A stretch of DNA of 7,367 bases, taken from JASFEQ01 sp050122535 (lineage in GTDB: Bacteria; Desulfobacterota; DSM-4660; Desulfatiglandales; HGW-15). This document shows, piece after piece, positions 1 to 6,536 of this stretch. The stretch covers positions 1-7,367 of the forward strand of contig JASFIT010000235.1 of assembly GCA_050122535.1 (NCBI GenBank), read 5' to 3'. Below the pieces are notes generated by a model that was given only the letters and a program-made list of their open reading frames with translations, made no database searches and had not been told where the DNA came from. How positions within the stretch are numbered: the first letter of the stretch is position 1; every line of letters starts with the position of its first letter. Position numbers and translations under genes: made by a program.

Positions 1-22
1 GTTGGTGTTGTTGTCCCACTTG

Positions 23-352
23 TCACTCTTCGATAAGGATCTGATAGATTCTGTGTCCCTGGACGTTGATCATGATCTTCTGGCCAACCCGAATTTCCCC
101 AAAAGGCGTATCTTCCCGCTGCCATACGCCAGGATGGGATTGATAGAGCCTCTCGATCCTCACGTCTCCTGGCATAAGGGTATATTTCTCGTTGTTCACC
201 TCGATATGCCGATACTTTTCCACCCAAGGGTCTTTTGTCACTGTACCGCTTACCCAGATGGTCATGGCAAAAGCGGAGCCTGAGAAGGCGAGCAAGAGCA
301 GCCCTATCAGCGTTATGACAAGCAGTCTTTTTCTCTTATTCTTCACTTTCAT
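23..352 (-). CDS. Small exported protein, last visible gene of minor-pilin operon (PilY2-like?)
   Basis: Encodes 109 residues. The N-terminus is a clear Sec signal peptide: a basic stretch (KVKNKRKR), a leucine-rich core at about residues 10-23, and a signal peptidase I site after Ser-Ala-Phe-Ala at residue 29. The mature part of about 80 residues has no membrane segment and no cysteine, so it is probably periplasmic. It shows alternating short beta-type segments (WVSGTVTKD, HIEVNNEKYTL, VRIERLY, IRVGQKIMINV, IYQILIE), which suggests a small beta-barrel. The start has a strong Shine-Dalgarno (AGGTGGGGGAG) just upstream, 10 bases after the pilX stop, so it belongs to the pilin operon. Size, signal peptide and strand pattern recall PilY2 of the Pseudomonas fimU-pilVWXY1Y2E cluster, although PilY2 there follows PilY1. 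The resemblance is from memory of the family, not an alignment, so function is unproven. Confidence 0.8.
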   Translation of the reverse strand: MKVKNKRKRLLVITLIGLLLLAFSGSAFAMTIWVSGTVTKDPWVEKYRHIEVNNEKYTLMPGDVRIERLYQSHPGVWQREDTPFGEIRVGQKIMINVQGHRIYQILIEE

Positions 353-362
353 ACTCCCCCAC

Positions 363-824
363 CTATTTGGCCTTTGGTCCTACTTTATAATACCTGGAGG
401 CGACCCGAACATTGCCTCCTTTAACGTCCACAAGATAGTCGTACCGGCTAAAATGGATAATGGAGTAACCGGCCGGAGGATTAAAAAAACCCAGATAGTC
501 GACGCTGAATTCGTAAGGTTCTCCCAGCACCTCATGGGCAGGACTGGGCAGGCCAACGTCCATATGGGTAGCCAGCGTCATGGGAATTTCTATATCGGGC
601 ACCGGATAATTGCCCCTTCCAAGTTCAGCCGCTTCCCTGTGCAATCCCCCTTCGGAGACATAGAAATCCTGTTTATATGGGACCACATTGGCGGCGATCC
701 TGATGTCTGTGGAGGATGTCCGGGTGACGGCAATGCCTATGAGTGTGAGCACAACGAGCATCATCAAGGCGATGACCGTTATGCTTCCCTTTTCGTTCCG
801 GTTTTGCACAACAGGGTTCGTCAT
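363..824 (-). CDS. pilX: PilX-like minor pilin
   Basis: Encodes 153 residues from the chosen start. The N-terminal region matches the PilX_N type: a short polar leader ending Asn-Glu-Lys-Gly, then a hydrophobic helix (about residues 14-33, SITVIALMMLVVLTLIGIAV), then a polar helix with RIAANVVPYKQDFYVSEGG and ending EAAELG, typical of the PilX amphipathic segment. The prepilin peptidase cut would fall after Gly13, giving a mature protein that starts with Ser and has Ile instead of the usual Glu at +5. PilX and GspK-type pilins often lack that Glu, consistent with a tip position. The remaining ~95 residues are a small globular head without cysteines. The start is placed at 824 because GGGAGGG (831-837) lies 6 bases before it; ATG at 827 has a 3-base spacer, and ATG at 860 would overlap pilV with no such site. 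The gene follows pilV by 20 bases. Expected role: pilus tip initiation with PilV, PilW and FimT, and recruitment of PilY1. Confidence 0.82.
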   Translation of the reverse strand: MTNPVVQNRNEKGSITVIALMMLVVLTLIGIAVTRTSSTDIRIAANVVPYKQDFYVSEGGLHREAAELGRGNYPVPDIEIPMTLATHMDVGLPSPAHEVLGEPYEFSVDYLGFFNPPAGYSIIHFSRYDYLVDVKGGNVRVASRYYKVGPKAK

Positions 825-830
825 CATATT

Positions 831-837
831 CCCTCCC
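831..837 (-). promoter_or_regulatory. Ribosome binding site that sets the pilX start
   Basis: On the minus strand this reads GGGAGGG, a near-perfect Shine-Dalgarno. It is followed by AAT and then two consecutive ATG codons at 827 and 824. The 6-base spacer favours the second ATG. It lies between the pilV stop codon (845-847) and pilX, so pilX does not need the upstream ATG at 860 that overlaps pilV. Confidence 0.6.
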
Positions 838-844
838 ATAATCC

Positions 845-1330
845 CTATGGGATAAGGCAAGAACTCAGCAATATGCTATGACTATTATCTCCCCAGGTGA
901 CCACTACGGTGACTGTCTTCATCTGCGGATCCGTAGAATCGGCGATATTCCATATCCTGCGGTATTCTCCTCCTGCGACCACCTGTCCCGCCGCATTGAC
1001 GGTTTCCTGGAAATCCACAGTGGTTATGGAGTCGAGATTGCCGTTGTTTGCTGCTGTGGTGTCAACAAGGTCACCATCGTCGAAATCCTTGCCCATAAGA
1101 TCTTCCATCTTGTCCTCGGCCAGGCAGAGGGCCGTCGTCGTATTGTCGCTAAAATAATTCCCCCTTATGGCCGAAACCTGCATAGAGGCCACGCCCAAAA
1201 GGCCTATGGTCAAGATGGAAACCGCGATTAAGACCTCAAGCAGGGTAAAGCCTGACTGCCCGTCACGCAGTCTTCTTACTCGCTTTGCCACGGGGAGCTT
1301 CATTGAATGTATGGCTGCCCTCTTTCTCAT
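845..1330 (-). CDS. pilV: Type IV pilus minor pilin PilV
   Basis: Encodes 161 residues. It carries a textbook class III prepilin signal: cleavage after Gly27 (QSG|FTLLEVLIAVSIL), Phe at +1 and Glu at +5 (residue 32), followed by the hydrophobic N-terminal helix to about residue 50. The segment NTTTALCLAEDKMEDLM (63-79) is characteristic of PilV, where a conserved A-x-x-L-A-x-D-x-x-E helix follows the membrane part. Two cysteines (69 and 158) could form the single disulphide that holds the short head domain. The family is usually 130-190 residues, so length is normal. The start codon overlaps the pilW stop as ATGA, indicating translational coupling. The 27-residue basic leader is long; Met10 (1303) would give 18 residues but lacks well-placed ribosome binding sequence. 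Expected role: inner-membrane minor pilin incorporated at the pilus tip with PilW, PilX and FimT. Confidence 0.9.
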   Translation of the reverse strand: MRKRAAIHSMKLPVAKRVRRLRDGQSGFTLLEVLIAVSILTIGLLGVASMQVSAIRGNYFSDNTTTALCLAEDKMEDLMGKDFDDGDLVDTTAANNGNLDSITTVDFQETVNAAGQVVAGGEYRRIWNIADSTDPQMKTVTVVVTWGDNSHSILLSSCLIP

Positions 1331-2256
1331 AGCCCTATGTTTCTCGTTTTTATCAATGCCTTTAATAGCCTACGCCTGTAACCGTCACCAGGGGTCACAT
1401 TCATGCCGCCGATATTGTAAGTGTTAGGGTCCGTGTATCCCCTGATGATATTGCGTGTTCTTCCCATCAGATAAATCTGCACGGCCCTCACGTCCCTTTC
1501 ATTGAAGCCTGAATCCACTTCACTCCCGTCATCGAGTACGTATCGGAATTGAAGATTGTCGATATCCTCTGCCATGACCTGTGCTTGTTCATTGTTTCCC
1601 AGATTTCGCCGCATCAAGTTGGGATGCTCAGGGTCGGCATCATCCACATAGTAGATAATGATATCTGCCCTGAATATCCAATCGTCTTCGGTATAGCTCT
1701 CAACAAGGGACTTGGAGAGGTTCATGATCCCGGTACTGTTCGTTACCTGGAAGAATTCGGCCCTGGACAGATCGTTCTTTACCAGGACTGCGTACTTATC
1801 TTGCGTGAGATTGCCCGCATCACGCAGTGTGCTGCTTGCCGTGGTCATACTGGCTGCCTCACCCAAGGCAAGCTGCCTGCCGTTTTCCATACTCGCTTTG
1901 ACGATCACAATAAGATCCGTGTTGTCCTTGATGTCATCCCCCGCAGCACTGATGTTATCGCGGGCATAGATGATGGGACGCATAGACTCGTCAGCCCCCA
2001 TGTCATCCCAATTCATGGTAATGATGGAGGCCTCAAAATTGGTGTAGTACCCGGCCATCTGTATGTCCCGGGAGATCAGCTGCATGGCCCCTCTAACGTT
2101 CTGCTGGGTCATGGCAACTTGGCTCTGCACAACATAAGAATCTTGCTGGGATTTGAAGGTAAAGAAAATGGCGGTCAATACCACAGTAGCAATGGCCATG
2201 GCAACCAGGAGTTCCACGAGTGTAAATCCTTGATTTTTGGCCTTTTTCTGTTTCAT
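1327..2256 (-). CDS. pilW: Type IV pilus minor pilin PilW
   Basis: Encodes 309 residues. The prepilin leader is short and basic (MKQKKAKNQG), cut after Gly10, with mature Phe+1 and Glu+5 in FTLVELLVAMAIA, then a hydrophobic helix. The following QNVRGAMQLISRDIQMAGYY motif (53-72) is diagnostic of PilW: the amphipathic helix ends in a conserved R-D-I-R/Q-x-A-G-Y/F. The C-terminal half carries the family segment EDIDNLQFRYVLDDG and finishes with a strand ending KTRNIGL, as PilW proteins commonly end near an R-N motif. Length is in the family's usual range. The gene starts 9 bases after the fimT stop with an AAAGAGG-type ribosome site very close to the ATG, and its stop overlaps the pilV start. 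PilW is the largest minor pilin of the tip complex and couples the fimT/pilV pair to pilX. Nothing looks broken. Confidence 0.92.
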   Translation of the reverse strand: MKQKKAKNQGFTLVELLVAMAIATVVLTAIFFTFKSQQDSYVVQSQVAMTQQNVRGAMQLISRDIQMAGYYTNFEASIITMNWDDMGADESMRPIIYARDNISAAGDDIKDNTDLIVIVKASMENGRQLALGEAASMTTASSTLRDAGNLTQDKYAVLVKNDLSRAEFFQVTNSTGIMNLSKSLVESYTEDDWIFRADIIIYYVDDADPEHPNLMRRNLGNNEQAQVMAEDIDNLQFRYVLDDGSEVDSGFNERDVRAVQIYLMGRTRNIIRGYTDPNTYNIGGMNVTPGDGYRRRLLKALIKTRNIGL

Positions 2257-2265
2257 TGCCTCTTT

Positions 2266-2856
2266 CTACTCCCAGGAAGCTGAAGATGCATCCCATTTCC
2301 TAAGCAAGATGGCGCCGGTTGCCATGACAGCCACAACATATGAGGTGTTCTTATTATTTAGCAGGTAAACCTCTCCTGCGGAATTGAACTGTCTGTTGAT
2401 CATGCCACGTGAATTAAAGACAACGGTATCATCACCGTCGTTACCACCGTTGTTATCGTCAAGAGTGATGTTGTTATCAAAACCTCTACCTGCATCCAGG
2501 GGATTGGAACCCGCTGCACGTCCATATCCAATGTTTCCCTTGTCATCGTAGCTGAGGAAGTCCATTGTTTTCAGGACCACATTGTCCCCAGCCGCATAGT
2601 AATCTTTGTCTGCACCTCCACTGATAACCTGGTATGTTCCGGCCCCAGCATTGAAAACGACGGCACAGTCAGCATTGTCCTTGACAGCCTCCAACTTCGC
2701 CCACTGCATGTTCGAATAAAGATCTGTGGCTGCACTTCTCAGTTTGTAATTGGGATACCAACGTGAGAAGGCAGGGATTGCGATTGAGGCCAAAATTCCA
2801 ATTATGATAATGGTCACCAGGAGCTCAGCGAGGGTAAAACCTTCTTTCCTCAACAT
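2266..2856 (-). CDS. fimT: GspH/FimT-type minor pilin, first gene of the operon
   Basis: From the ATG at 2856 this encodes 196 residues with a 6-residue leader MLRKEG, cleaved before FTLAELLVTIIIIGILA: Phe+1, Glu+5, then the membrane helix. IAIPAFSRWYPNYKLRSAAT and DLYSNMQWAKLEAV follow, the standard helix of FimT/FimU/GspH pilins. The C-terminal half holds the GspH-type segment (VVFNSRGMIN, AGEVYLLN). An Asp/Asn/Gly-rich loop (DDNNGGNDGDD) precedes that strand. The start is uncertain: in-frame ATG at 2874 and TTG at 2904 extend the protein by 6 or 16 residues, and none has a strong ribosome site; 2856 is preferred for its canonical leader length (GGGTGG lies 3 bases upstream). It opens the operon fimT-pilW-pilV-pilX-small exported gene. 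A close paralogue starts at 7166 at the other end of the window. Confidence 0.9.
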   Translation of the reverse strand: MLRKEGFTLAELLVTIIIIGILASIAIPAFSRWYPNYKLRSAATDLYSNMQWAKLEAVKDNADCAVVFNAGAGTYQVISGGADKDYYAAGDNVVLKTMDFLSYDDKGNIGYGRAAGSNPLDAGRGFDNNITLDDNNGGNDGDDTVVFNSRGMINRQFNSAGEVYLLNNKNTSYVVAVMATGAILLRKWDASSASWE

Positions 2857-3316
2857 GTTCCACCCATGGATCATTTTTCTTCTGTTCTGCAAAAGGGGTG
2901 CCAATAGGCCGAATGTGGCAAGAAGGATTTATCAAGTTCCTGGTGTGCGGGACTTGGCTCGGGCAGACACCTTTCCAAGCCATTGAAATTTCATTTATTT
3001 TTTTCCGGATCCCTACTTTTGCGCCGAGCTCGAGGAAAACCCACGAAAGAGCGCTCAACAGGTTTCTTGACACGCTACGCCTACTGGCTATCCATATCTT
3101 TACAGAAAGGGGAAATTATAAAGGGCTTATTGTTCGTAACTAGCAAGAATTTATGGGGATTCTGGCTGCCACCAAAATCGTCAAATCATTTATCAACTGT
3201 AAAATAATCTTACACTTGGGCTGTCTTGGCTAAGTTACTGGGATTCCAGCAAATTGTCAAGTTTTTCCCACCCTGGCCTTCTTCGAGAGCTCCATAGTCC
3301 CAGCGGGCCAGCCAAA
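2857..3316. other. Non-coding region upstream of the minor-pilin operon
   Basis: I see no convincing gene here: open frames are short, lack ribosome sites and show no recognisable protein motif. It contains the candidate RpoN promoter at 2963-2978, an A/T-rich tract, and two copies of the heptamer TTTACAG (3099-3105 on the plus strand; 3197-3203 on the minus strand) that also occurs twice upstream of the second fimT-like gene. No tRNA or strong terminator hairpin is evident. Confidence 0.5.
2963..2978 (-). promoter_or_regulatory. Candidate sigma-54 (-24/-12) promoter of the fimT-pilW-pilV-pilX operon
   Basis: On the minus strand the site reads TTGGAAAGGTGTCTGC. It has the obligatory GG-N10-GC spacing of RpoN promoters and keeps 9 of 12 positions of the TTGGCACG-N4-TTGC consensus (mismatches at two -24 positions and one -12 position). 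Transcription would start near 2951, giving a leader of about 77-95 bases to the fimT ATG candidates. An A/T tract (2986-3004) lies just upstream, as is common for IHF-bent sigma-54 promoters. Pilin genes are RpoN/PilR-controlled in Pseudomonas and Geobacter, which makes the assignment reasonable. The match alone is moderate. Confidence 0.45.
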
Positions 3317-3628
3317 GCAGTCAATGCGTGCTTGTGGCAGGTCGCCACGATCGACTGCAATATGGCATGACTGTGCCCGAATCAGGTATACGGAGTGGAG
3401 CCGGGGGCCACGCATCCATCACTCCAAAAACATTGCGACATCAGGGTGCCGTCTTAAGCCTTCTTACAGGTGGCAAAAGCCATTTCAAGACCTTTTGAGG
3501 CTGTGTCCCAATTCGTCATCCCGGCCAAATCCGCTTAGCGGGATGCGAGCCGGGATCCAGATGATTTAAGTTTCCGAGAGCTTGCTGGATTCCCCTTCGG
3601 TGTTGCTCAGGGCCGTGAGCCTGTCGAA
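3317..3628. repeat. Direct repeat copy 1 (about 312 bp), right-truncated palindromic element
   Basis: This segment is repeated at 3661-3974 with an offset of 342-346 bases, small indels and roughly 80-85% identity judged by eye. Shared landmarks, in order, are GGCATGACTGTGCCCGAATC, CCACGCATCCAT, ACTCCAAAAACATTG, CGTCTTAAGCCTTCT, CTGTGTCCCAATTCGTCATC, GATGCGAGCCGGGATCCAG, CTGGATTCCCCTTCG and GTCGAA. Copy 1 has lost one base in the inner hairpin (ATCCGC where copy 2 has ATCCCGC) and stops before the inverted right arm that copy 2 has at 4005-4038. It is therefore a degraded, incomplete copy. Short open frames inside it are not conserved between copies, so it is treated as non-coding. Confidence 0.85.
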
Positions 3629-3660
3629 GGGCAGATGATGCCTTAATGGTGGTTCAGGGA

Positions 3661-3974
3661 ACAGTCAATCCTCTTGAGGTAGGCCGCCATGATAGACTAC
3701 AATACGGCATGACTGTGCCCGAATCAGGTACACAGAGTCGAGCCTGGGGCCACGCATCCATTACTCCAAAAACATTGCAACGGCGGGGCGCCGTCTTAAG
3801 CCTTCTCTTACGTGTGGAAAAAGCCATTTCAAACCCTTTTGACGCTGTGTCCCAATTCGTCATCCCGGCCAAATCCCGCTTAGCGGGATGCGAGCCGGGA
3901 TCCAGAATGATTTAAGTTTTCGAGATCTTCCTGGATTCCCCTTCGACTTCGCTCAGGGTGGTGAGCGTGTCGAA
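3661..3974. repeat. Direct repeat copy 2 (about 314 bp)
   Basis: Second copy of the unit at 3317-3628, separated from it by 32-33 bases. The first ~185 bp (3661-3845) carry no palindrome; the rest overlaps the complete inverted-repeat element at 3846-4038. It includes a nested hairpin (CCCGGC at 3864-3869 with GCCGGG at 3894-3899; inside it TCCCGC at 3874-3879 with GCGGGA at 3883-3888). The CTTCGACTTCGCTCAGGG stretch (3941-3958) resembles a dispersed repeat common in environmental bacterial genomes. Confidence 0.85.
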
Positions 3975-4038
3975 CCACGGGTCTCGCCCAAAACCGTTGG
4001 GCTCGCCCGGAATGACAATTTGGTCGAATTGCGACACA
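3846..4038. repeat. 193-bp nested inverted-repeat element (MITE-like)
   Basis: The ends are inverted repeats of 14 bases: TGTGTCCCAATTCG at 3846-3859 and its complement at 4025-4038 (13 of 14 match). Just inside are subterminal inverted arms, GTCATCCCGGCC (3859-3870) against GCCCGGAATGAC (4005-4016). Internal hairpins sit at 3864-3899 (two nested stems) and 3986-4002 (GCCCAA/TTGGGC). There is no coding capacity for a transposase and no clear target-site duplication. The organisation parallels the 6690-6890 element, including the GTGTCC end and GTCAT arms. It ends about 80 bases before the start of the membrane enzyme gene. Confidence 0.7.
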
Positions 4039-4044
4039 CTTTTT

Positions 4045-4071
4045 TTGTGGTTGGATGCTTTACGGTATAGT
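4045..4071 (+). promoter_or_regulatory. Weak candidate sigma-70 promoter for the membrane spermidine-synthase-like gene
   Basis: TTGTGG (4045-4050), a 15-base spacer and TATAGT (4066-4071) resemble a sigma-70 promoter with a short spacer. It lies between the right end of the repeat element and the gene, so transcription would begin near 4078 with a leader of about 40-85 bases. The -10 match is fair, the -35 and spacing are poor. Confidence 0.25.
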
Positions 4072-4115
4072 CCCTCTGTTTTTCATCCCATCATGAGGCC
4101 GTTGGCATACTAGAC

Positions 4116-6536
4116 GTGGATACGACAGAGCACAAGGGAGGGAAAGCCTTCCCATCATACCACATGAAGTGGATCCCCTTCATTCTCTTCTTTATTTCTG
4201 GCTTCAGCGGACTGGTATATGAAGTGGTCTGGAATCGCATGCTCGTCCTCGTCTTTGGGAACACCACCCTTTCCACGAGCACCATCCTCGCCTCCTTTAT
4301 GGCTGGGCTATCCCTTGGAAGCTATTTCTTGGGAAAGGTTGTGGATGAGAAAAAGACAGGTATCCTGACCCTGTATGGTTGCCTGGAGATTGGCATCGGC
4401 CTGTTTGCCCTCATCTTTCCCCTGCTACTTCACATGCTCACACCTTTGGAAGTGTGGCTTTCGCAGGCCCTTGGGATCAGCTATCATCTACGAGCCATCA
4501 CGCGGGCCCTTTTCTGTTTTGGCTTGTTGATCGTCCCCACATTCTTGATGGGGGGCACCTTTGCCGTGATCGGCAAACATGTGATCCAACATGGTCAGAA
4601 GCTTGGCCGTGATACAGCTTTTCTTTATGGCGTGAACACCGCAGGTGCGGTCTTAGGGGCCGGGCTTTCAGGGTTCTTTCTCATCAAGGCCTTTGGCCAC
4701 AGTGGGGCCTTTTTTCTGGCTGCTCTTCTGAATATTTTGACAGGGTTGGCGGCCATGGGTCTGGAGAAGTGGCGAGGTCCCTATCCCGAAAAACGACAAA
4801 CGGGCTTTTTCCCCACCCCGTCTGCGCCAGTCCACGCCTCTTCGATCCAAATATCCCTGGGGCTGTTGGCTTTGGCCGTCTCAGGCTTCTGTGCACTTGC
4901 TTATGAAGTCTTCTGGACACGTCTTCTCATCCTGATGGTGGACAATTCGGTCTACTCTTTCACCATTATTCTCGTGGCATTCCTTTTGGGAATCGCCATT
5001 GGGAGCCTTGCTTCAGCACCGCTCATCAAATGGCTGAAAAATCCCCTGCTGATCTTTGCCCTGTTGGAAATGGGAATAGGCCTGAGTGCCTTTTTCTTCC
5101 CATTTGCCGTCCATCCTAAACCGGTTGGAGCCAGTGTGCCCTACTACGTCTTCTTGATTCAGAAGGTGTTCCTTATGGTTTTAGTGCCCACAATCCTCAT
5201 GGGAATGACCTTGCCCCTGATGGCCAAGATTTACCAATCCAGGGAGCAGGGGGTGGGCAGGAATCTGGGAACCGTCTATGCCGTAAATACGGTGGGAGGC
5301 GTTCTCGGTGCGGCAGCTGCAGGGTTTGTCCTGATTCCCCTTGTGGGCTTTCAAAAAAGCCTTGTTCTCTTGCCAGCCCTTAACCTGGCCATCGGGGGCC
5401 TTATCTTGATGAGCCTCTTGAAGCGCGTGCCAAGAATTTGGGCTGGCGCTGGCTTTGTCGTTCTGTTCATCCTTGGCATCTGGCTCACACCCCATGATCT
5501 TGTCCAGAAGAGATACGCCCAGCTGGAACCCCGGAGCCGCCTCATCTTTTACAAGGAGGGCCTGGCGGCCACGGCGGCCATTTTCCAGAGACCCGATGGC
5601 GCAAGGGTTCTCTACCTCAACGGAATCCCTGAAGTGAGGACCGACCTGAACAGCGTGAGGACCTTCAGGCTGATGGGGGCCCTGCCCACACTGCTCCACG
5701 AAAATCCCCAAAAGGCCCTCATTATCACTTTTGGTGCCGGGATAACCACGGGAACCGTGGCGATTTCTTCCGATAGGGTGGATTGTGTGGAGCTGGTGGG
5801 TGCAGCCCGGGAAATAGCCCAACACTTCTCCCGGGAAAATAATGGGATTATGAAGAGGGATAAAATCCATCTCCATATCAACGATGCCAGGCATTACCTC
5901 TTGACCACCCCAATGAGATACGACCTCATTGTGGCAGATGCCACCCATCCCAGGAGTTATGACAGCTGGATCCTCTTTACCAAGGAGTTTTACGAATTGG
6001 TCCGTAAACGTCTCGAATCTGATGGAATCTTTTGCCAATGGATTCCCTTGCATGGCATGGACCTGAAGCAGTATATGGCTATTGTCCATACCTTTTTTGC
6101 CGCCTATCCGCACACCTCCATCTGGACCATAGGAGAAGAGTACTCCCTGTTAATAGGAACCCCTGAAACGCTCCAGATTGATTTCACCCGTTTTGTAAAG
6201 AAGATGCTCAATAAAGAGATGCGCCACGATCTGATGAAGGTGGGCCTTGAGAATCCCTTTAGATTCCTTTCCCATTTTACCGTGGGTGAAAAGGGCGTCG
6301 AAAAGATGCTAAGGAAATTCCCTTCTGTCATAACGGACGATTCCTCTCAGCATCTCTTTTTCAAGATAACAGCCACGCCAGAAGAGATGTATGACAAATG
6401 GCTCTCCCGCAACTACCAGCAGCTGCACCTCCACCGAGAGTCCATTTTGTCTCATCTCACCAACATGGGACGCACGGAGAGCCAGAGAAGACGTGTTATG
6501 GATATGATGAGAGCGTATGAGAATAGAAAATATTGA
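4116..6536 (+). CDS. Multi-pass membrane protein fused to a spermidine-synthase-like domain
   Basis: Encodes 806 residues from a GTG start. The membrane part contains two homologous modules: SGFSGLVYEVVWNR (28-41), PTFLMGGTF (141-149) and YGVNTAGAVLG (171-181) recur as SGFCALAYEVFWTR (256-269), PTILMGMTL (358-366) and YAVNTVGGVLG (388-398). Together they give roughly a dozen or more transmembrane helices up to about residue 457. The C-terminal domain (about 475-750) is a Rossmann aminopropyltransferase/spermidine-synthase fold: nucleotide loop GAGITTG (540-546), acidic Glu559, NDARHYL (589-595), DATHP (608-612), FTKEFYELV (621-629) and FCQWIPLHG (639-647). Family members normally transfer aminopropyl from decarboxylated SAM to putrescine. 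Here the usual D-x-T-D-P amine-site motif reads DATHP and the late T-D-d-x-P motif reads TDDSSQHLF, so substrate is uncertain. A tail of ~55 charged residues follows. Neither GTG4116 nor ATG4164 (which starts MKWIPFILFF, typical of the family) has a well-spaced ribosome site. It stands alone between repeat clusters, on the opposite strand to the left pilin operon. Confidence 0.9.
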   Translation: MDTTEHKGGKAFPSYHMKWIPFILFFISGFSGLVYEVVWNRMLVLVFGNTTLSTSTILASFMAGLSLGSYFLGKVVDEKKTGILTLYGCLEIGIGLFALIFPLLLHMLTPLEVWLSQALGISYHLRAITRALFCFGLLIVPTFLMGGTFAVIGKHVIQHGQKLGRDTAFLYGVNTAGAVLGAGLSGFFLIKAFGHSGAFFLAALLNILTGLAAMGLEKWRGPYPEKRQTGFFPTPSAPVHASSIQISLGLLALAVSGFCALAYEVFWTRLLILMVDNSVYSFTIILVAFLLGIAIGSLASAPLIKWLKNPLLIFALLEMGIGLSAFFFPFAVHPKPVGASVPYYVFLIQKVFLMVLVPTILMGMTLPLMAKIYQSREQGVGRNLGTVYAVNTVGGVLGAAAAGFVLIPLVGFQKSLVLLPALNLAIGGLILMSLLKRVPRIWAGAGFVVLFILGIWLTPHDLVQKRYAQLEPRSRLIFYKEGLAATAAIFQRPDGARVLYLNGIPEVRTDLNSVRTFRLMGALPTLLHENPQKALIITFGAGITTGTVAISSDRVDCVELVGAAREIAQHFSRENNGIMKRDKIHLHINDARHYLLTTPMRYDLIVADATHPRSYDSWILFTKEFYELVRKRLESDGIFCQWIPLHGMDLKQYMAIVHTFFAAYPHTSIWTIGEEYSLLIGTPETLQIDFTRFVKKMLNKEMRHDLMKVGLENPFRFLSHFTVGEKGVEKMLRKFPSVITDDSSQHLFFKITATPEEMYDKWLSRNYQQLHLHRESILSHLTNMGRTESQRRRVMDMMRAYENRKY

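Noticed and set aside
192..881. 229-codon open frame on the plus strand
   Set aside because: Antisense to the small exported gene and pilX, both of which have clear motifs and ribosome sites.
1549..2283. 244-codon open frame on the plus strand
   Set aside because: Antisense to pilW; composition (His/Gly-rich) is typical of a shadow frame.
3067..3072. TTGACA, a perfect -35 hexamer
   Set aside because: No acceptable -10 element at 15-19 bases, and no gene follows on that strand for 1 kb.
3324..3915. Short open frames in the direct repeats (plus 3324-3569 and 3646-3915; minus 3654-3872)
   Set aside because: They lie in dispersed repeat DNA, and indels between the two copies break the frames, so there is no sign of selection for protein.
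3317..4038. CRISPR array
   Set aside because: Only two long repeat units with inner palindromes; no short, regularly spaced repeats or unique spacers.
4093..4113. Six-codon leader peptide (MRPLAY) just before the GTG of the membrane enzyme gene
   Set aside because: No ribosome site and no attenuator-like hairpins; likely chance.
5181..6113. Long open frame (310 codons) on the minus strand inside the membrane enzyme gene
   Set aside because: Antisense to a well-supported gene, without recognisable domain, signal or ribosome site; a by-product of the codon pattern on the other strand.
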